A stretch of 64,000 nt of DNA from Lithospermum erythrorhizon. Lineage: Eukaryota; Streptophyta; Magnoliopsida; Boraginales; Boraginaceae. Below, piece by piece: positions 45,129-57,889 of this stretch (positions are counted from its first letter, which is position 1; every line of letters starts with the position of its first letter). Position numbers and translations under genes: made by a program. The stretch is taken from positions 248,001 through 312,000 of the forward strand of contig JADFUC010000758.1 in the NCBI GenBank assembly GCA_019722365.1, read 5' to 3'. The notes under the pieces are model-generated. The model searched no databases. It was given only the letters and a program-made list of their open reading frames with translations, and was not told the origin of the DNA.

Positions 45129-46860
45129 GACTGAGATTGTATCTGATGATCAAAGTGGAGACACTTCCGCTCAAACTCGTGCAGCTCTCTCATCTGCGCA
45201 GAGGCTTGCGGCTTCTTCAGCTGTTGGGAATGAAGTTTCCCCAGATCCATTTGGAAGAGAAGCCAAACATTACACTGAAGTCCGTGTATTAAACAGAGAT
45301 GTATGCCTCTTCCTTTGATATACTGTATTTTTGTCCCTGCTAGTAGGTGTAACACTCTCATGTTATGTTACCACTTTCAGGTAAGAATTGTCCTGGAGGG
45401 TGTAGACAAGTTTAGCAATTTGATAGGTTCAGTCTATTACCCAGAAGGGGAGGCTGCGAAAGAACTAGCGCTTGAGCTCGTTGAAAATGTAAGCACAAGT
45501 ATCCTAGCAGTCAACAGTGCTTATTTTTCCTTTTTTTGTTCCCAGATATATTTTATAAATCCCCTTTTCTGAAATTGTCATTGCACAGTCTGTTTCCCCA
45601 TTTTCTTTAATTGTTACCTGTAACTGACAATATTTTTTTTTTGCAACCCTCGGTTTAGGGCTTAGCTAAATACGTTGAGTGGAGTGCAAGCCTTTTGGAA
45701 GATGATGTTAAGCGTAAGCTGAAAAAATTGCAGAACTTCAGAAAACCCAAAGCAGACACGGTTGAGGATTTAGACTAGTATACCACCTCAAATTCCAAAG
45801 GCCCCATTCATGATTAAAATTTCACTGGGAAGGTATGCTAGCAGGGTATAATACTCTTTTAAGTTCAATTATAAGTATGCTAGCAGCAGCAGTTGGGTCT
45901 TATTATAGTTTCTGATATGTATCGTTTCACATCTCCTAAGGTTGTTGAGGTCGTTAGCGGGGATTGTGTTGTCGTAGCTGATGACTCTTTGCCATTTGGA
46001 GACCCTTCAGCAGAGCGCCGGGTGAACCTCTCCAGTATTAGGTGTCCCAAAATGGGCAATCCACGTAGAGATGAGAAGCCTGCCCCTTATGCCCGTGAAG
46101 CGAAAGAATTTTTAAGGACTCGTTGGTGTGATCAAGTATGTCCTACATCTTCGTCCATCATTTAGGAAGATTATCAGTTACTGGGCACTGTTGTTTATGG
46201 TGCATGTTTCCATGGGTACTCGAAGATGGCAGATGGTCGGCTTCAACAGATTCAAGAGTTATGGATTTTGGATCCGTTTTTCTTCCATCGAAGGAAGGAG
46301 ACAATGTGTCATCTGTTCCAGCTGCTGTAAGCAATCCACTAGCAGGTGCAAATATCGGTGAGCTTTTGGTTAGCGAGGTTTTGCCTCACGACATTAGGCA
46401 CACGATTTAGAGGAAAGGTCAATCGTTGATTCTCTTCTTGCTGCTGAATCACGAGCTGCTTCCAAGTAGAAAGGCATCCATTCTCCCAAGGACCATGATG
46501 ATGCATGTAACAGACCTGACTGTGAAGTACGTACTTTTTAGCTGCAAGCCGGAGTTCAACTAGGTATACTTACAATAGTCAACTTATTGGTGACGATTTA
46601 ATTTCTACGATATGTCATAAGGAAATTTGCGTCGAAAAAGCCAGAGACTTTACTTCCACTTGTGAAATAGGAGGATGCACTGTTTGTTGTTGAATATGTC
46701 CTTAGTGGTCATAGGTTGAAGCTTTTGTTCTAAACTTTGTAAGCATCGCCTTTCTTTATCTGGAGTCGGATGCCTGGTCGTAATAGGCACTTTCTACGAT
46801 GCGGCAATTGCTCGGTAGAGGCGGAAGATATCTGCCGAGAGGTATTTGAGGTTGTGGCTA
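45127..46860 (+). pseudogene. TSN: Tudor-SN (TSN) gene fragment, intron-containing, broken
   Basis: Matches the middle of plant Tudor-SN nucleases (SN domains 2-4). Exon remnants: 45127-45300 (GREAKHYTEVRVLNRD); 45381-45488 (VRIVLEGVDKFSNLIGSVYY, then ALELVEN); 45659-45778 (GLAKYVEWSASLLEDDVKRK, then frameshifted to TAG at 45776); about 45938-46135 (VVEVVSGDCVVVADDSLPFG, RRVNLSSIRCPKMGNPRRDE, KPAPYAREAKEFLRTRW); about 46195-46410 (VMDFGSVFLPS, NPLAGANIGELLVSEVLPHD); then LEERS, LLAAESRAASK, GIHSPKDHDDA and, near 46.64-46.73 kb, KKARDF and VEYVLSGHRLKL. Splice sites are still visible. Upstream SN domains and the C-terminal Tudor domain are absent. Stops and frameshifts rule out a full protein. 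Retained introns point to a captured or duplicated genomic fragment. Confidence 0.9.
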
Positions 46861-47194
46861 TTAAATTCCACTTTCTCGATCTATGTTATGCAAGTTTCCA
46901 ATATTATATTGAAATTTCTTGTTGATGCTATTTTGATTGAGGTGGAAGCTTGATTGATATAAAGATGATATAGACGTAAAGTATTAGCATCGTTTACTTG
47001 AAAGTATTGAAGTTTAAATCCCGGCTATATTTAAGTGTGGGTTGTTGTGGACGCGTCCATTTTAGGAAGTGAGATTCTGAAATCCACGTCTGACAATACC
47101 AACAGCCATTTTGCATTTGAACTCGCTACTTTGAAGTGAGCGATAATGAGCAACCCCATGTCTCGCTATCATCTTTAGTTTTATACGACTATAT

Positions 47195-47362
47195 TGTAGT
47201 TGTTTAGTGTTATTAATAGTTTTTTAGCATTAGTAGTTTAGTAATATTAATAGTTTTTTAACATTAGTAGTTGTTTAGTGTTATTAATAGTTTTTTAGCA
47301 TTAGTAGTTGTTTAGTGTTATTAATAATTTTTTAGCATTAGTAGTTGTTTAGTGTTATTAAA
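47195..47362 (+). repeat. 37-bp minisatellite, five units
   Basis: A unit around gtttagtgttattaatag, ttttttagcattagtagttg recurs at about 37-base steps from 47195. A single inverted copy (aatgctaaaaactattaata) lies at about 47431-47460, so the array could fold back on itself. Non-coding. Confidence 0.8.
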
Positions 47363-47462
47363 CTTTAATAAGAAGACTAACTATTAAAAGTTATAAAAGC
47401 TAAAACTATAAAATCTAAAAAACTAAAAATTAATAATGCTAAAAACTATTAATAAAACAACT

Positions 47463-49140
47463 TGAACTACAATGTATAAAACCAAAACTAGTCACTTGTA
47501 ATAAGCAATGAATTAAATTGTCGCTTGACAATTAGGCACTTAAATAGTGATTTAAACTTCGCTCTTGGATTTGAACGATGTGTAATACCATATCAGCTGT
47601 CTCATATCATCGTTGATGTTGAGTGTTCCTAATACTTTTCGATTGTTTCTAAGACATAATGAATGGGCGTGGATAAAATTCTGTGTATTTGGTTTTTTAT
47701 TGCTTATTACAATTCGCAGAAAGCTTGATTTTGTAGGTTGAATGGAATGACCGGATCGACGATTGTGTGAAGATTATATTATCGTTTAGGCTTTCTTCCT
47801 CTTCCCTACTATTATGTTCACCCGCCAATGTTATTTTTATTATTATTTATGGACTACAAATGTAAATGCATTTAGTTTGTTGGAACTTGTTACAACTTCG
47901 AAACAATTAGTGTCTTAGAAAAATCTACTATTTATCAGGTGTTTGACATAATAGTTTAGGCTAAAAATTCAAACTAAAATCATATATACGAATTGTAATA
48001 ATAAAAACAAACAAATACACAAAATTTTATTCACCCACATTGATATGTCACAAAAATATTTGAAAAGTGTTGAACATAGAAGATTTCGGGGTAAATCAGG
48101 AAAGATCAATTTGAAATAGATTAGATTATCTATATTCGTATAGCAGCGGTAAAAAATTAAAATATGATTATCAAGCAGAATTAAATGGAATTTGTGGGAG
48201 CCATTTCACAGATTTGTATTAGTTCTGTGAGACTTAATATAAATTTGTTAAAATCAAAAATAAAATTTGAATATATTGAAAAACTTAGCTTTTAACTCTT
48301 GTCGATAAAAAGTGTTTTATCTGTAATCTAAAAATTAAAAACTTAAGCTATTAATAAAATCAACATGTGCAGTGGGCGTGAACTTCACGTCACGACAACT
48401 ATATTTAAATATAGTTGGTTCAATTCCTTATTTGAATCAAGCGTGTGGGATATTTCCTTTCTCTGGTTGTTTTTGGCATAGTGATTCAAATCCAGGCATT
48501 TAAGTGTCGGGTTATTGCAGTGGACACATAAAATCCTTGTTTTGGCTGAAGTGGTTTTGTGTAGTTAACTTTGATAGATGGCCAAGACACGGAAACAACA
48601 TTGAACAGAGATAAAAAAGCCGGGCCTACAATATGACCAATTTTATTTTGATGTAAACATTGCGGCTGTACAAACTCAGTATATTCCGATCAGTCTCTAA
48701 TGGTTCGATATCATAATTAGCTAATTGATATTCTTTGCGTGTTTTTAGCCTTTTTGCAATTCGTGAATATAGATAATGAATATCTCGGCGATGACCGAGA
48801 TAATCCCCAACCTTTCGATTTTTCAACGCTTTTCCAAATGTTTTAAAGACATCTTGAATGGGGTGAATACTTTGTCAATGACTGTTTATTTTGCTATTAC
48901 AATTATTAATAATATGTTTAGTTTTAATTTTAATACAAAATATTATGTCAAAAACAATCCGGACCTAGTGTAAGGCTACCGAAGATAACTAGTATTCGAG
49001 AAAGTTGTAACAGAAGACTAACAAACTAAGCTCATTGTAGCAATCACTAATAAAAACAACATTATGAAAAGATAATAGTAGGAAAAGAAAACTAAATGAT
49101 ACTATATCACACAATTATTGTTGGTGTCCGATCGACTTTA
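47463..49140. other. AT-rich DNA; no gene seen
   Basis: No recognisable coding sequence. Short open frames at 48626-48826 (minus) and 48776-48973 (plus) have no family features. Confidence 0.4.
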
Positions 49141-49159
49141 TTCGCTGAATATCTGTTTT

Positions 49160-51420
49160 TCTTCAAGAATGTGATGATGCTGAAGAGTATGAAGTGGAAG
49201 GAATGCAAATATGGAGCACATCATTGGTGCATGAAAGTGGAAGGGTTGTGGTTGCCCTGTATACCATCGAAGAAAATGTGAAGCGTTTTGCTAGACCATA
49301 CGTAATCACTGCTGTGGTGCAGGTATGATAAAAATTTACCCTTTTGATTGTTTTTTGAGATTTTTTAATGATTTTTGTTGTTAATCGAGTCACCATTTTG
49401 TCAAAAGAAGATTTGGATACCTTTTTTATTGTTTTCATGATTTATCATTTTGAGTTGTGAGGGATTTGTTGATTTATTGGGATTTGTTTAAATTTTTTTT
49501 TGTTTATTTAGGGGTTTAGTCATCATTTTTGTGTCGAAAGGTACCATTTCATAATTGCTGCTGATGATGATTGGGTAAGCCTCTTGAAGGTGATTTGAAG
49601 GCCTTGAACACATTTATTGAGGTTGATTCATTGTAATGGATTTGGCCATTTGATCTGCATTAATGGGATTGAAGGTGGTTCCAAAAATCTGTGTGGCAAA
49701 GATATCATGGATCTCTGGGATCGTATTTGCACGAGTCTCCATGCTCGGTAGTTCATTATCTCATAAATTATCTATTTGCATTGTATTTTGTTAGATGTAA
49801 TCTGTTGTTTATGACTGCAATCAGAAATGGAGATGATTTGCTTAATGTCAATTCAATTTAATTTGTGATTGTTCTTGATTTCTTGTTGATTAAATGTGTA
49901 CTTTGCTTTGAGTTGATCAATTAATCTGTGGTGATCATGGTTATATTAGTATTGGTAACTAAATTCAACATATCTATTCTCAATGTCCTGTTCATTTGAG
50001 TCTGTCTATTGTTTGTTCTTGATTTTGTACTCAAATTTGCTTAGTTCTTAGTTAATAAATAGTTTATGTAGAACAATTGTGTATCTTCTACTAAGGGAAT
50101 CTAACTTTTACGAAACAGTGTCAGCTTAAGGCGACGATTATGTATGTATGATGATTGTTGCAGAATCTGAATTATATGTAGAATATCAGGAGCTGTCTAA
50201 TTCTACTATACTTACCATATTGGTTTCGAATCCTAAATCATTCATCTCAAATCTTGAGATGTATGGCTCTGTATGTAGATTTTTCTGAATCTGAATCATA
50301 TTATTACTTTCTTTATGTATAGATGCATCTATGCTCTGATAGTTCGCAGAATGCTTTATGTGGCCAATATCTCTGGAGGTGTCAAATATAGATATATGGA
50401 AATGATGCAGGGTCCTTATATGCCTACTAACTTAAGTTGTTTAAATCAGCTATAATGGTACAAATAATTTTTAGAATTTGATACTTCATGGCAAAACTAT
50501 GTGGTAGTTTGATTCATCTACATGCATGTGGATCAACCAAAGCAGACCAAGTTCATCCGCAGTTAATATTTCAATCATGGTAAACTAAAAGCTGACTTTT
50601 GAAGTTCATAATCTTGATTTTTGGTGCTACTATTTTTTGCGAGGAAAATCTAGCATACAGAATATCAGTCTAAAAACATATGATGGGCTACTTGGTCCAT
50701 GGGATAGCCTACGGACATCCCTGGTTTGGCAGATGGGTATACAGATTTAAATACTTGATGGTTCACGGGTTGATCTTGGACTATGTTCATCTATCAAGCC
50801 CATCTACGGACATCTCCTGGAAGAAGAGATGTTTATGATGATATCTCTTACTGCATTATCATGACTTGCTCTTTTAATATCCTGAATCAAATGCGATGAG
50901 TTTGGCTGTCGAGCATTTATACAACAAATACTTTGTTAAGGGTAGTTGTTGGAGATGAACCAAGCGACATGCTGAGATATATCTGCCGATTGATGCCTAG
51001 CTCACTTGACTTAGAATCTGAGCATATGAGATATTATTCACCTGCTGAATATGTTTGAGCTTCACTCTACCGCACGATAGGAGAACTTAAAGTAGCAGTT
51101 CAGAGGGCAATGAGAGATACCTATTTTACCATGGAAAAAATAGAGATGATGAACTTCTTTTTGGAGCTATAGAACCGGGTACTGAGCTTTCGATGAGGGG
51201 ATATGGGCTGGATCTGCTCACTGACTTAAAGCATGAAGGTGGGGCAGACAACTGGATAGTAAGGTTCAAATGTGGAGCTCAAGATGATGATGGATATAGA
51301 GGATGGTGGCCTGTGACATATGTGAGATATGGCAACACTAGGTGCAGTGGCATGGGTTGCGAAGAGTTGCCTCAACTGTTTATCTGTGAGTCTTGCTGCA
51401 CTTCCCTTGCTCCCCAGAGG
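49160..51420 (+). pseudogene. MMD1-like PHD-protein gene fragment, copy 2 (with PHD finger)
   Basis: MMD1/DUET-type proteins are nuclear PHD-finger regulators, required for male meiosis in Arabidopsis. A first exon remnant (about 49168-49322) reads GMQIWSTSLVHESGRVVVAL, YTIEENVKRFARPY, then loses frame where CDHC is expected. Next comes IHCNGFGHLICINGIEGGSK, NLCGKDIMDLWDRICTSLHA (49626-49747), a long intron, then VHGIAYGHPWFGRW (about 50.69 kb), VVVGDEPSDMLRYICRLMPS, SLDLESEHMRYYSPAEYV with a following stop (about 50.94-51.06 kb), and LKVAVQRAMRDTYF. From 51193 there is an open stretch GYGLDLLTDLKHEGGADNWI followed by a PHD finger (FKCGAQDDDG ... NTRCSG ... PQLFICESC) whose middle is read in the wrong frame. 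Stops and frameshifts elsewhere argue for a pseudogene or faulty consensus. Confidence 0.85.
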
Positions 51421-53215
51421 TCACGGTGTGTCTTTGACTTTCATAACCCAGTGCATATACTGACTACCACATATCCGATCTTCTTGGAACTGCGAGTAGT
51501 AGTAGATGTTGGGAGCTCTACAAATCTGAGAACAAGTCTGTTGTACCCATTTGGCTTACTGAATCTGTGCTGTATAGTAACAGCAATTACTCTATTGATA
51601 GGATCTGAAGTTGGTTCATTTTTCTGTATTCATATTTTCTGCAGTTTTTAGTAGGAAATAGTCAACAATATGCATGATATTAAGTAAATAACAACATAAG
51701 AAGATGAATGATACTATTCATAAAAAAAAAAAGTCTTTCTTTTAGTTACAAAGTTTGGCTTCTAATTTGTATTAGGATCAGAATAAGATTTTTAATAAAG
51801 GAAAAAAGTAACTTGGCTTCTAATTTAATACCATAATGCTTAAATCTAAATGAGTCGGACATAATAACTTTTTGTTCATTATCAACTAATACATATAAAT
51901 TCAACTCAATCAAGTCATGGTGATATTTTGGAAAAGACCCCATGTTTCCTTAACAGAAAAGAAAAATTGCAGAAGCATTACTAGAGTGAAATTAAACATG
52001 AAAACAAATAGAAGTTCATAGCAAATTAAAACACTTGAGAAATAATGGAGTTGCAAGTAATATTCAAGCATGGCAAAGAATATATCAACATATCAGAAAC
52101 AAATATCAAATGGTACCTCAAATAGCAAGAAACAGATGAGATAGAGCAACCAAACTAAAAAACAGAAACAGACTAAACAAATGAAACAATTCTTGAATGG
52201 AACCTTTAAATGGAAAAGAGCTATAATTAACTAACCATCTTCTAATTTGCAGTGTTTGCTTCAGTAGTTGATGTGACGAGAAAATAGAGAATTGCAAGCC
52301 AACAGTTTCTCTATATTTTTGATCACAAACATGTATAATCTCGGGACAAGTTGGGGATATTCGAAGGTTCTAAAAACCTGCCAGCACGAGATCATGTAAA
52401 TCAGGATAAGTATCGAAGAGGCTGAGGGGTGTCAGATGACAGGCGATGTGGCGGCAAGTACCCAGTAAGCGAAAATGAGAACATGTTTCTCTTTCTTTAT
52501 CATGTCGCTGATGGTGAGAAGGAAGCCAGATTCTATTAAATACATAAAAGGATCACCGAATCTGAGTGATCTCAATCCCAAAAATTATCTTTATCTTGTC
52601 GCGCGTTATCTTAATGTTGGGTATCGAATTAATCATCGGAGGTTGCCACTCTTTTGTTCTTGAGTTCACTTTGGACCGAGCAAATATTTGGATGTCCCTA
52701 TCGTGAGTGAGCAGAAAGTTCGGTTCGATTCGCGTTATTAAATTTCGAAATAGTTAAATTTCATTGGCTCGGATTCCTTGTCTGAAATGTTAAAATCCGG
52801 GAGTTCGAAGGACCGAACGAATGGTCTTGAAATAGTTCGGTCCGGTCACTTAATAGGGGCTGAACATTTATTGCCCGGCCACTTTTTTATAAATATCATG
52901 AGGAAATTTAAAGATCTAATAATCGTTAGTCATTACCGTTCCCCGTTTCGTACCACTTGACGAGGCTATTAGTATTCTCTAGATCTCTGCTCTACCGTCA
53001 CTTGACTTACCATACAACACACTCTTTGAGTCTTGATGCTTTGATTCGATTCTTGTGTGAGCATGGTTTCGGAATATGTGCGATTCGAACCCCTCTTCGA
53101 TTCGGTTCCGATTCACTGATGTGATTATCTTACTGTGTGCTTGCGTGCGTTGACTTTTGGGGTTGAGTTAATAAAGAACATGCTTTGAGTTTTGAGTTAT
53201 GATTTTTGGGGTTGC
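51421..53215. other. AT-rich DNA, then an LTR-like GC-richer patch
   Basis: 51.65-52.25 kb is AT-rich and non-coding. Between about 52.35 and 53.15 kb the composition changes (frequent CGA/CGG words), with a TATA-like ttttttataaatatcatgag at 52886. It could be an eroded LTR, but I see no second copy in the window. Confidence 0.35.
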
Positions 53216-53580
53216 ATGTATGTTGTAACTTGTAAATTATATGTTTTGACTTTTGACTTTTTGTTTTTGACTTTTGACTTTTCGTTTTTGAGTTTGAGTT
53301 TGAAGTTTTGAGTTTTGATTTTAATTAAATTAGGTTTTCCGGTTTAATTGATTTAGAATTTTATAGTTTGAATTAAATTATGGGTTTCAAATAAATTAGG
53401 TTTTCTGGTTTAATTGATTTAGGGTTTATAATTTCATTAAATTGGAGGTTTCAAATAAATTAGGTTTCCCGGTTAGGGTTTCCTTTTTAATTAAATTGGG
53501 GATTTCAAAATAATTAGGGTTTCTCGTTTAATTGAGTAATAAAATTAATTAGGGTTTCATTTTAGATAGTGTAAATCAAT
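53216..53580 (+). repeat. Simple and short tandem repeats (TTTTGAC/TTTGAG; TTAGGTTTnCGGTTTAATT)
   Basis: First a run of ttttgactttt and gagtttgagttt words (53240-53320), then at least four loose copies of aattaggttttccggtttaa ttgatttag (53325-53535). Low complexity and non-coding. Confidence 0.7.
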
Positions 53581-54722
53581 TAGGATTTCTGTAAATTTGT
53601 GATTGAATTATACTTTTATATTATACTCTTATATTATTGACTAATGACATATTCCTTTGTTGATTCCTCAGACATTGTCCCTTTGAATGATGATATTGAA
53701 ATGGGGGAGGGTATTGAATCTGACTCTGAAAGTAAGGAGGGGGAATCTCACAGTGGCTTTCCCAATAGGTAGGTTGTTTGGAATCTGCTTTGGTGATTAC
53801 GGAGAGAGGTGATGTTGTTGCTGTTGCTATCATTTTGTTGTTTTCGTGCATTTTTGTTGGCAGTGTGGCTTTATCGTCGCATTTGGTTGTTACCTATAGA
53901 TTCTGTTTCCTTTCGTTGCATTCATACGACCAGCTAACAGAAAGTTCAATTTGTTGCAGTTAATGAAAGTATTTTTGTGTGGTGAGTTAACTATTCATAT
54001 TATTCTTGAAAGATGATGATTAAAAATATCGATTTCTTTATGTATGGAGACATAGCATCTTTTTGTGTGATTTAGTTACTTTATACATAAATACATGTAA
54101 CTTTTGGATTATGCATGTTGACTATAATCTATGTTGGATATAATATACGTGGAAAGATGATATAGAAATATAATTACGATATCAATCTATGTTGCCCTCT
54201 GATCTACTTTTGTGTGACTTGTTGCCTATAATATTTTGGAAAGATGATGAACAAGTAGACAAACTTGAATTATGTGTTCGATGTCGGTCTTTGGATAAAC
54301 AAAGAACAATGATGAATTGATTGAAAATAAAATTTGATTATGATTTCGTGCTTGGTTGGTATTGTTTGATTGTTGCACAGATGATTTCATTCTTGGTTCC
54401 TTTGTGTAAGTTTGTATGATGACCCAACTGAACTGCTTGGCCAGCGAGATTCCTCGGAAGCTTCCTGGCTTATATCACAATCTTGATCACCATTGTCATC
54501 TTTGACTCTCCTACTCTCAGGTATTTCTCGGAGAGTTGATTGTGAAGAGTTGACTATGGCATATCAACTTTCTTTAATTTTCAAAAACACCATTTTCTTT
54601 ATAAAACTTAACCCAATAAGCAGTTGTGAAACCAGATATTCCCGAAGCAAATCCATGTCCTCATATTCATCCTCCCAAGAACAGACCAACTACCAAAACA
54701 ATGATTGTAATTACCTTAAATA
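53581..54722. other. Intergenic DNA; no gene recognised
   Basis: A short plus-strand run rich in acidic residues (PLNDDIEMGEGIESDSESKE, near 53.67-53.75 kb) ends at a TAG and could be an exon scrap of an unknown gene. Nothing else can be supported. Confidence 0.3.
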
Positions 54723-56310
54723 TCCCACCTTTATAACCGTTTTTGGTTTGGAAATCGATTGTTGCTCTCCCTTTAATTAGATGGATAGCGTATACGTCTG
54801 GTGTTGGAAATCGGTAATGATTGATTGCATTTATTATCTTGCGTTAAACGACGATTATTGTATCGATTCGTTTAGGTTGAGTTAAATGTGATTATCGAAC
54901 TTAGTAATTGTATATTCTTAGTGTAGTTCATGATAATTTAAGGGGGTTATGGCCGATTGCTAGATCTTACTCATTAATCGTTATAATAATAGTAATTGGT
55001 CAATTATTATTATTATAGAACTTACTATTATACGAGCCTAGAGGTCGCGCCACGTCTGATTGACGTTGAGTTATATTTCGTGTAGCGAGAACAAAAACTG
55101 TATAATTGAGAAATGTATTTACCCGATTCTGAGGATACACATTTTATGTAAGAATGTCGATTGAAGACAAATAAGTCCGATTAAATAGTTATTTAATTGG
55201 TTCGAGTAATTTAGTATTTATCAATAACTTGAAATATTATTGATATTGACTCGTACTATTTAATTAAGCTAATTAAATAGTTCAATTCATTAACGACTGC
55301 TGGTGTCTTAACGAACAAAAAGAGTGCTTAGTCGAGGCTAATACTTAGCAGATTTAGCCTCAGGACTGTTTAACCTGTATATAAGCAGAAACTTTAGGGT
55401 TTCATGACATAACAATTAGAAACTTCTTTTCATAGAAACCTAGTAGAAGCACCACTTTTGACGAAATTCTCTGAGAATTTTGGGGTTTTAATTTTTGTTA
55501 AATCTTTTACTAGCATAAATCGGTTTTGATTGACCTCTCACTGGGTGTGGACGACTAGAGATATCATACGATTGATATTACAACAAGGGAGGTGAATGAA
55601 GTCAAATTCCGTTGTAAAATTTGAGAGCGTGTGGATTTTGGTGGAATTTACTCATTGCTTATTTATGCTTCTGTTCGTATATTATAATTATATATGTATT
55701 TGTTGAATAATGTAGTACGTACTTTAAGATCCCTGGAATTATGGACTTGTATTTATACTCTATATCCATAATTTTTAAATGTCCTTGATGGGTGTCCCGT
55801 AAAAAGGTAAATGTTTAATAAATAAAATCGATGCAGGTATTAAATCCGTTTTGCGATGTTGTTGAATATCCCAACACGTTACTTTATACCCAAGATTCGA
55901 GGGACAATGATGTAACCGGTTACTTTATGAGGAAGGGCCAATGCTTGACTGCTTTGAGCTAGGGTCTGGGTAAATGCAAAGACGCTTTTTTCGGGGTTAC
56001 CCACAGGAGGAGACACTTATGCAGCTCACCAGCAGTTAGAGTATGAGGCAGGTCTTTCAGTCTCTCATCACCCGTGATAGCTTCAGTAAAGGTAATGCCA
56101 TGTTGTCTCTCACATTTATCACTACTCTTAAATACCTACGTACTAACTTGATGGGCCGAATTATGCGTGATGTAAGTGGCCATGCTTTTCGAGTGTCGGC
56201 GGACCGCTACACTCTCTCGCGATCCTTTGTGGCGGGCGGGATAACCGAAGCTTACCCAGCGAACCATATCAACCGCCCGACACTCGAATATCAAGTCGAG
56301 ATAGTGAAAG
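54723..56310 (+). repeat. 5' LTR of the Gypsy element, split by an insertion
   Basis: 54723-54801 (cccacctttataaccgtttt, ttgctctccctt, agcgtatacgt) matches 62420-62500, and 55791-56310 (gtgtcccgtaaaaaggtaaa, atgatgtaac, ggggttacccacaggagga, gtctttcag) matches 62510-63035. The intervening 54802-55790 has no counterpart in the right LTR and is therefore a later insertion. Without it the LTR is about 600 bp. Confidence 0.8.
54802..55790 (+). mobile_element. Solo-LTR-like insertion inside the 5' LTR
   Basis: Starts TGTTGGAAATCGG, a common start for plant Ty1/Copia LTRs. It has a TATATAAG promoter-like word at 55378-55385 after AT-rich upstream DNA, and lacks any coding sequence or primer-binding site. 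The right end, somewhere in 55770-55790, does not show a clean CA terminus, and no exact target duplication is seen. So the solo-LTR reading is inferred from the start motif and layout. Confidence 0.55.
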
Positions 56311-56880
56311 GACGGAGTTTTCCAACGAAGCGAACTATCAATGACAGCAGAAATTTCCAGAAAATCGATCGCGTCATTTTGACTCCATGTGGAGACTCGA
56401 AACATCCAATAAAACAAATATGTACAGGCTGCCTTAAAGAACCTACATGATGTCCGCGGCTAGTCACAGCAGCACCCTTTCCCCGAAGTCAGCAGCATTC
56501 CAACAAAGACCGCGAGGAAAAACTGGCGTGAATAGGGCCAGCGGAGTATAGCCCGATCACGTCACGAGACAATACTCCGGCCAAGGAAGCGAGGCGAATC
56601 AATCTTCCCAATTCCGCAAGATGATTGCACCTTAGCACCTCGGCGATCTGAGGCGAAAAACTAAGTCCGCGTCGCGCCCGCGGGTACTGCGGCTTCAAGC
56701 GGACTGCTATTGTTGTCGGCTCACAGCGGCGGTGGAATGATTTGAAATGGATGATGGCTTGATCATCCCTGCGGGTCCCCCGACAGCGGCATGATGACAA
56801 AGATGCCCTTTTCGATAGGTGAATAATCGCGTTGCCGGCCGGCTTCCAAAGTACCCAATTGACCTTTTCGATGGAATGGC

Positions 56881-57255
56881 GACCCATTGAAACATTTGAA
56901 AAGAGGTTGTGCCCGTATGACCGTCGCATCCAGCAATACGATGTATATGCAGGCGTTCCCCAAGCGACTAGCGAGGTAAGGCTCTCGATTGGTACATGGA
57001 GTTACCATTAAAGTCGCTTGACTCATACCAAGCGACAGCGGACGCATTTATAGCCAAGTTTGGAGCAGCAGTGATCCATCTGAGGATGGCGGATTTTTTG
57101 ATGGACATTAGACAAAAAATCAACGAGTCATTGAGGCACATTTACCACTACTTAGGTATAAATGACCTTCTGCTGTCAACCGTTGATGACAAGGTCGCAT
57201 ATATGACATTCTTTAATGGAGATAGCTATAAAATAAAATATTCTTTGAAGTAAAA
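56881..57255 (+). pseudogene. gag remnant of the Gypsy element
   Basis: DPLKHLKRGCARMTVASSN, then QAFPKRLAR, then after a one-base frame change ALDWYMELPLKSLDSY, ADAFIAKFGAAVIHLR and DFLMDIRQK. This is the capsid-region signature of plant Tat/Retand Gag (retrotransposon gag family). The frame from 56996 to 57253 is open but lacks the upstream part, and no zinc knuckle is seen downstream. Confidence 0.75.
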
Positions 57256-57889
57256 TGCCACTCTCGAAAGATGCATTAACCAAAAGTTCAAATAACACGT
57301 GAGAGTTAGAAGAAGAAACTCAGAGAAAGAAAGCGGGGAGAAGTCATAGATCTCGAGGAGGCAATACTCGGGAAAGATAGGCAGAGGCCGCGAGGAAGAA
57401 CTTGGGTTTAGGAAAGAATACGCGGGACCGAGGCGGAAACATCACAGTGAGCCCGTTCTCACGCGCCTCCTCCGGCAGGAGGCAGGTCCGTTCTAATCAA
57501 CAACGACCTCAATGGGATTACAATCGGTGTGCTCCTGCGGGTCGGTGGTAATGTGCAGAGTGCGGGGATAATAATCTCTTTTGAGCCATTTCGCGTCGCG
57601 GTCACGAGGAAGAGATGAAAGAACAATCTGCGAATACCACGGGGAAAATAGCCACGGCCTAGCGATTGCGGGATTTTGAAATAAAAACTAATCAAGCAAG
57701 GATATCTGAAGGAATTTAATGGGCCAAGATAGACGAAAGATGACGGGGGCGGTTATAGTCCACCAACGAGGCAGCGACAAGGGTTGCAAACATCGACTCC
57801 TCCAGCGTGTGCTTGAGGTAGGATTGATACAATATCCGGAGGAATAGGGATATACCAAGCGCGCGAAAAATTATTCAGGGGAAGCGTGT

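Noticed and set aside
56489..56929. A 146-codon minus-strand gene inside the Gypsy element
   Set aside because: Antisense to the gag region, which reads as Gag on the plus strand just downstream.
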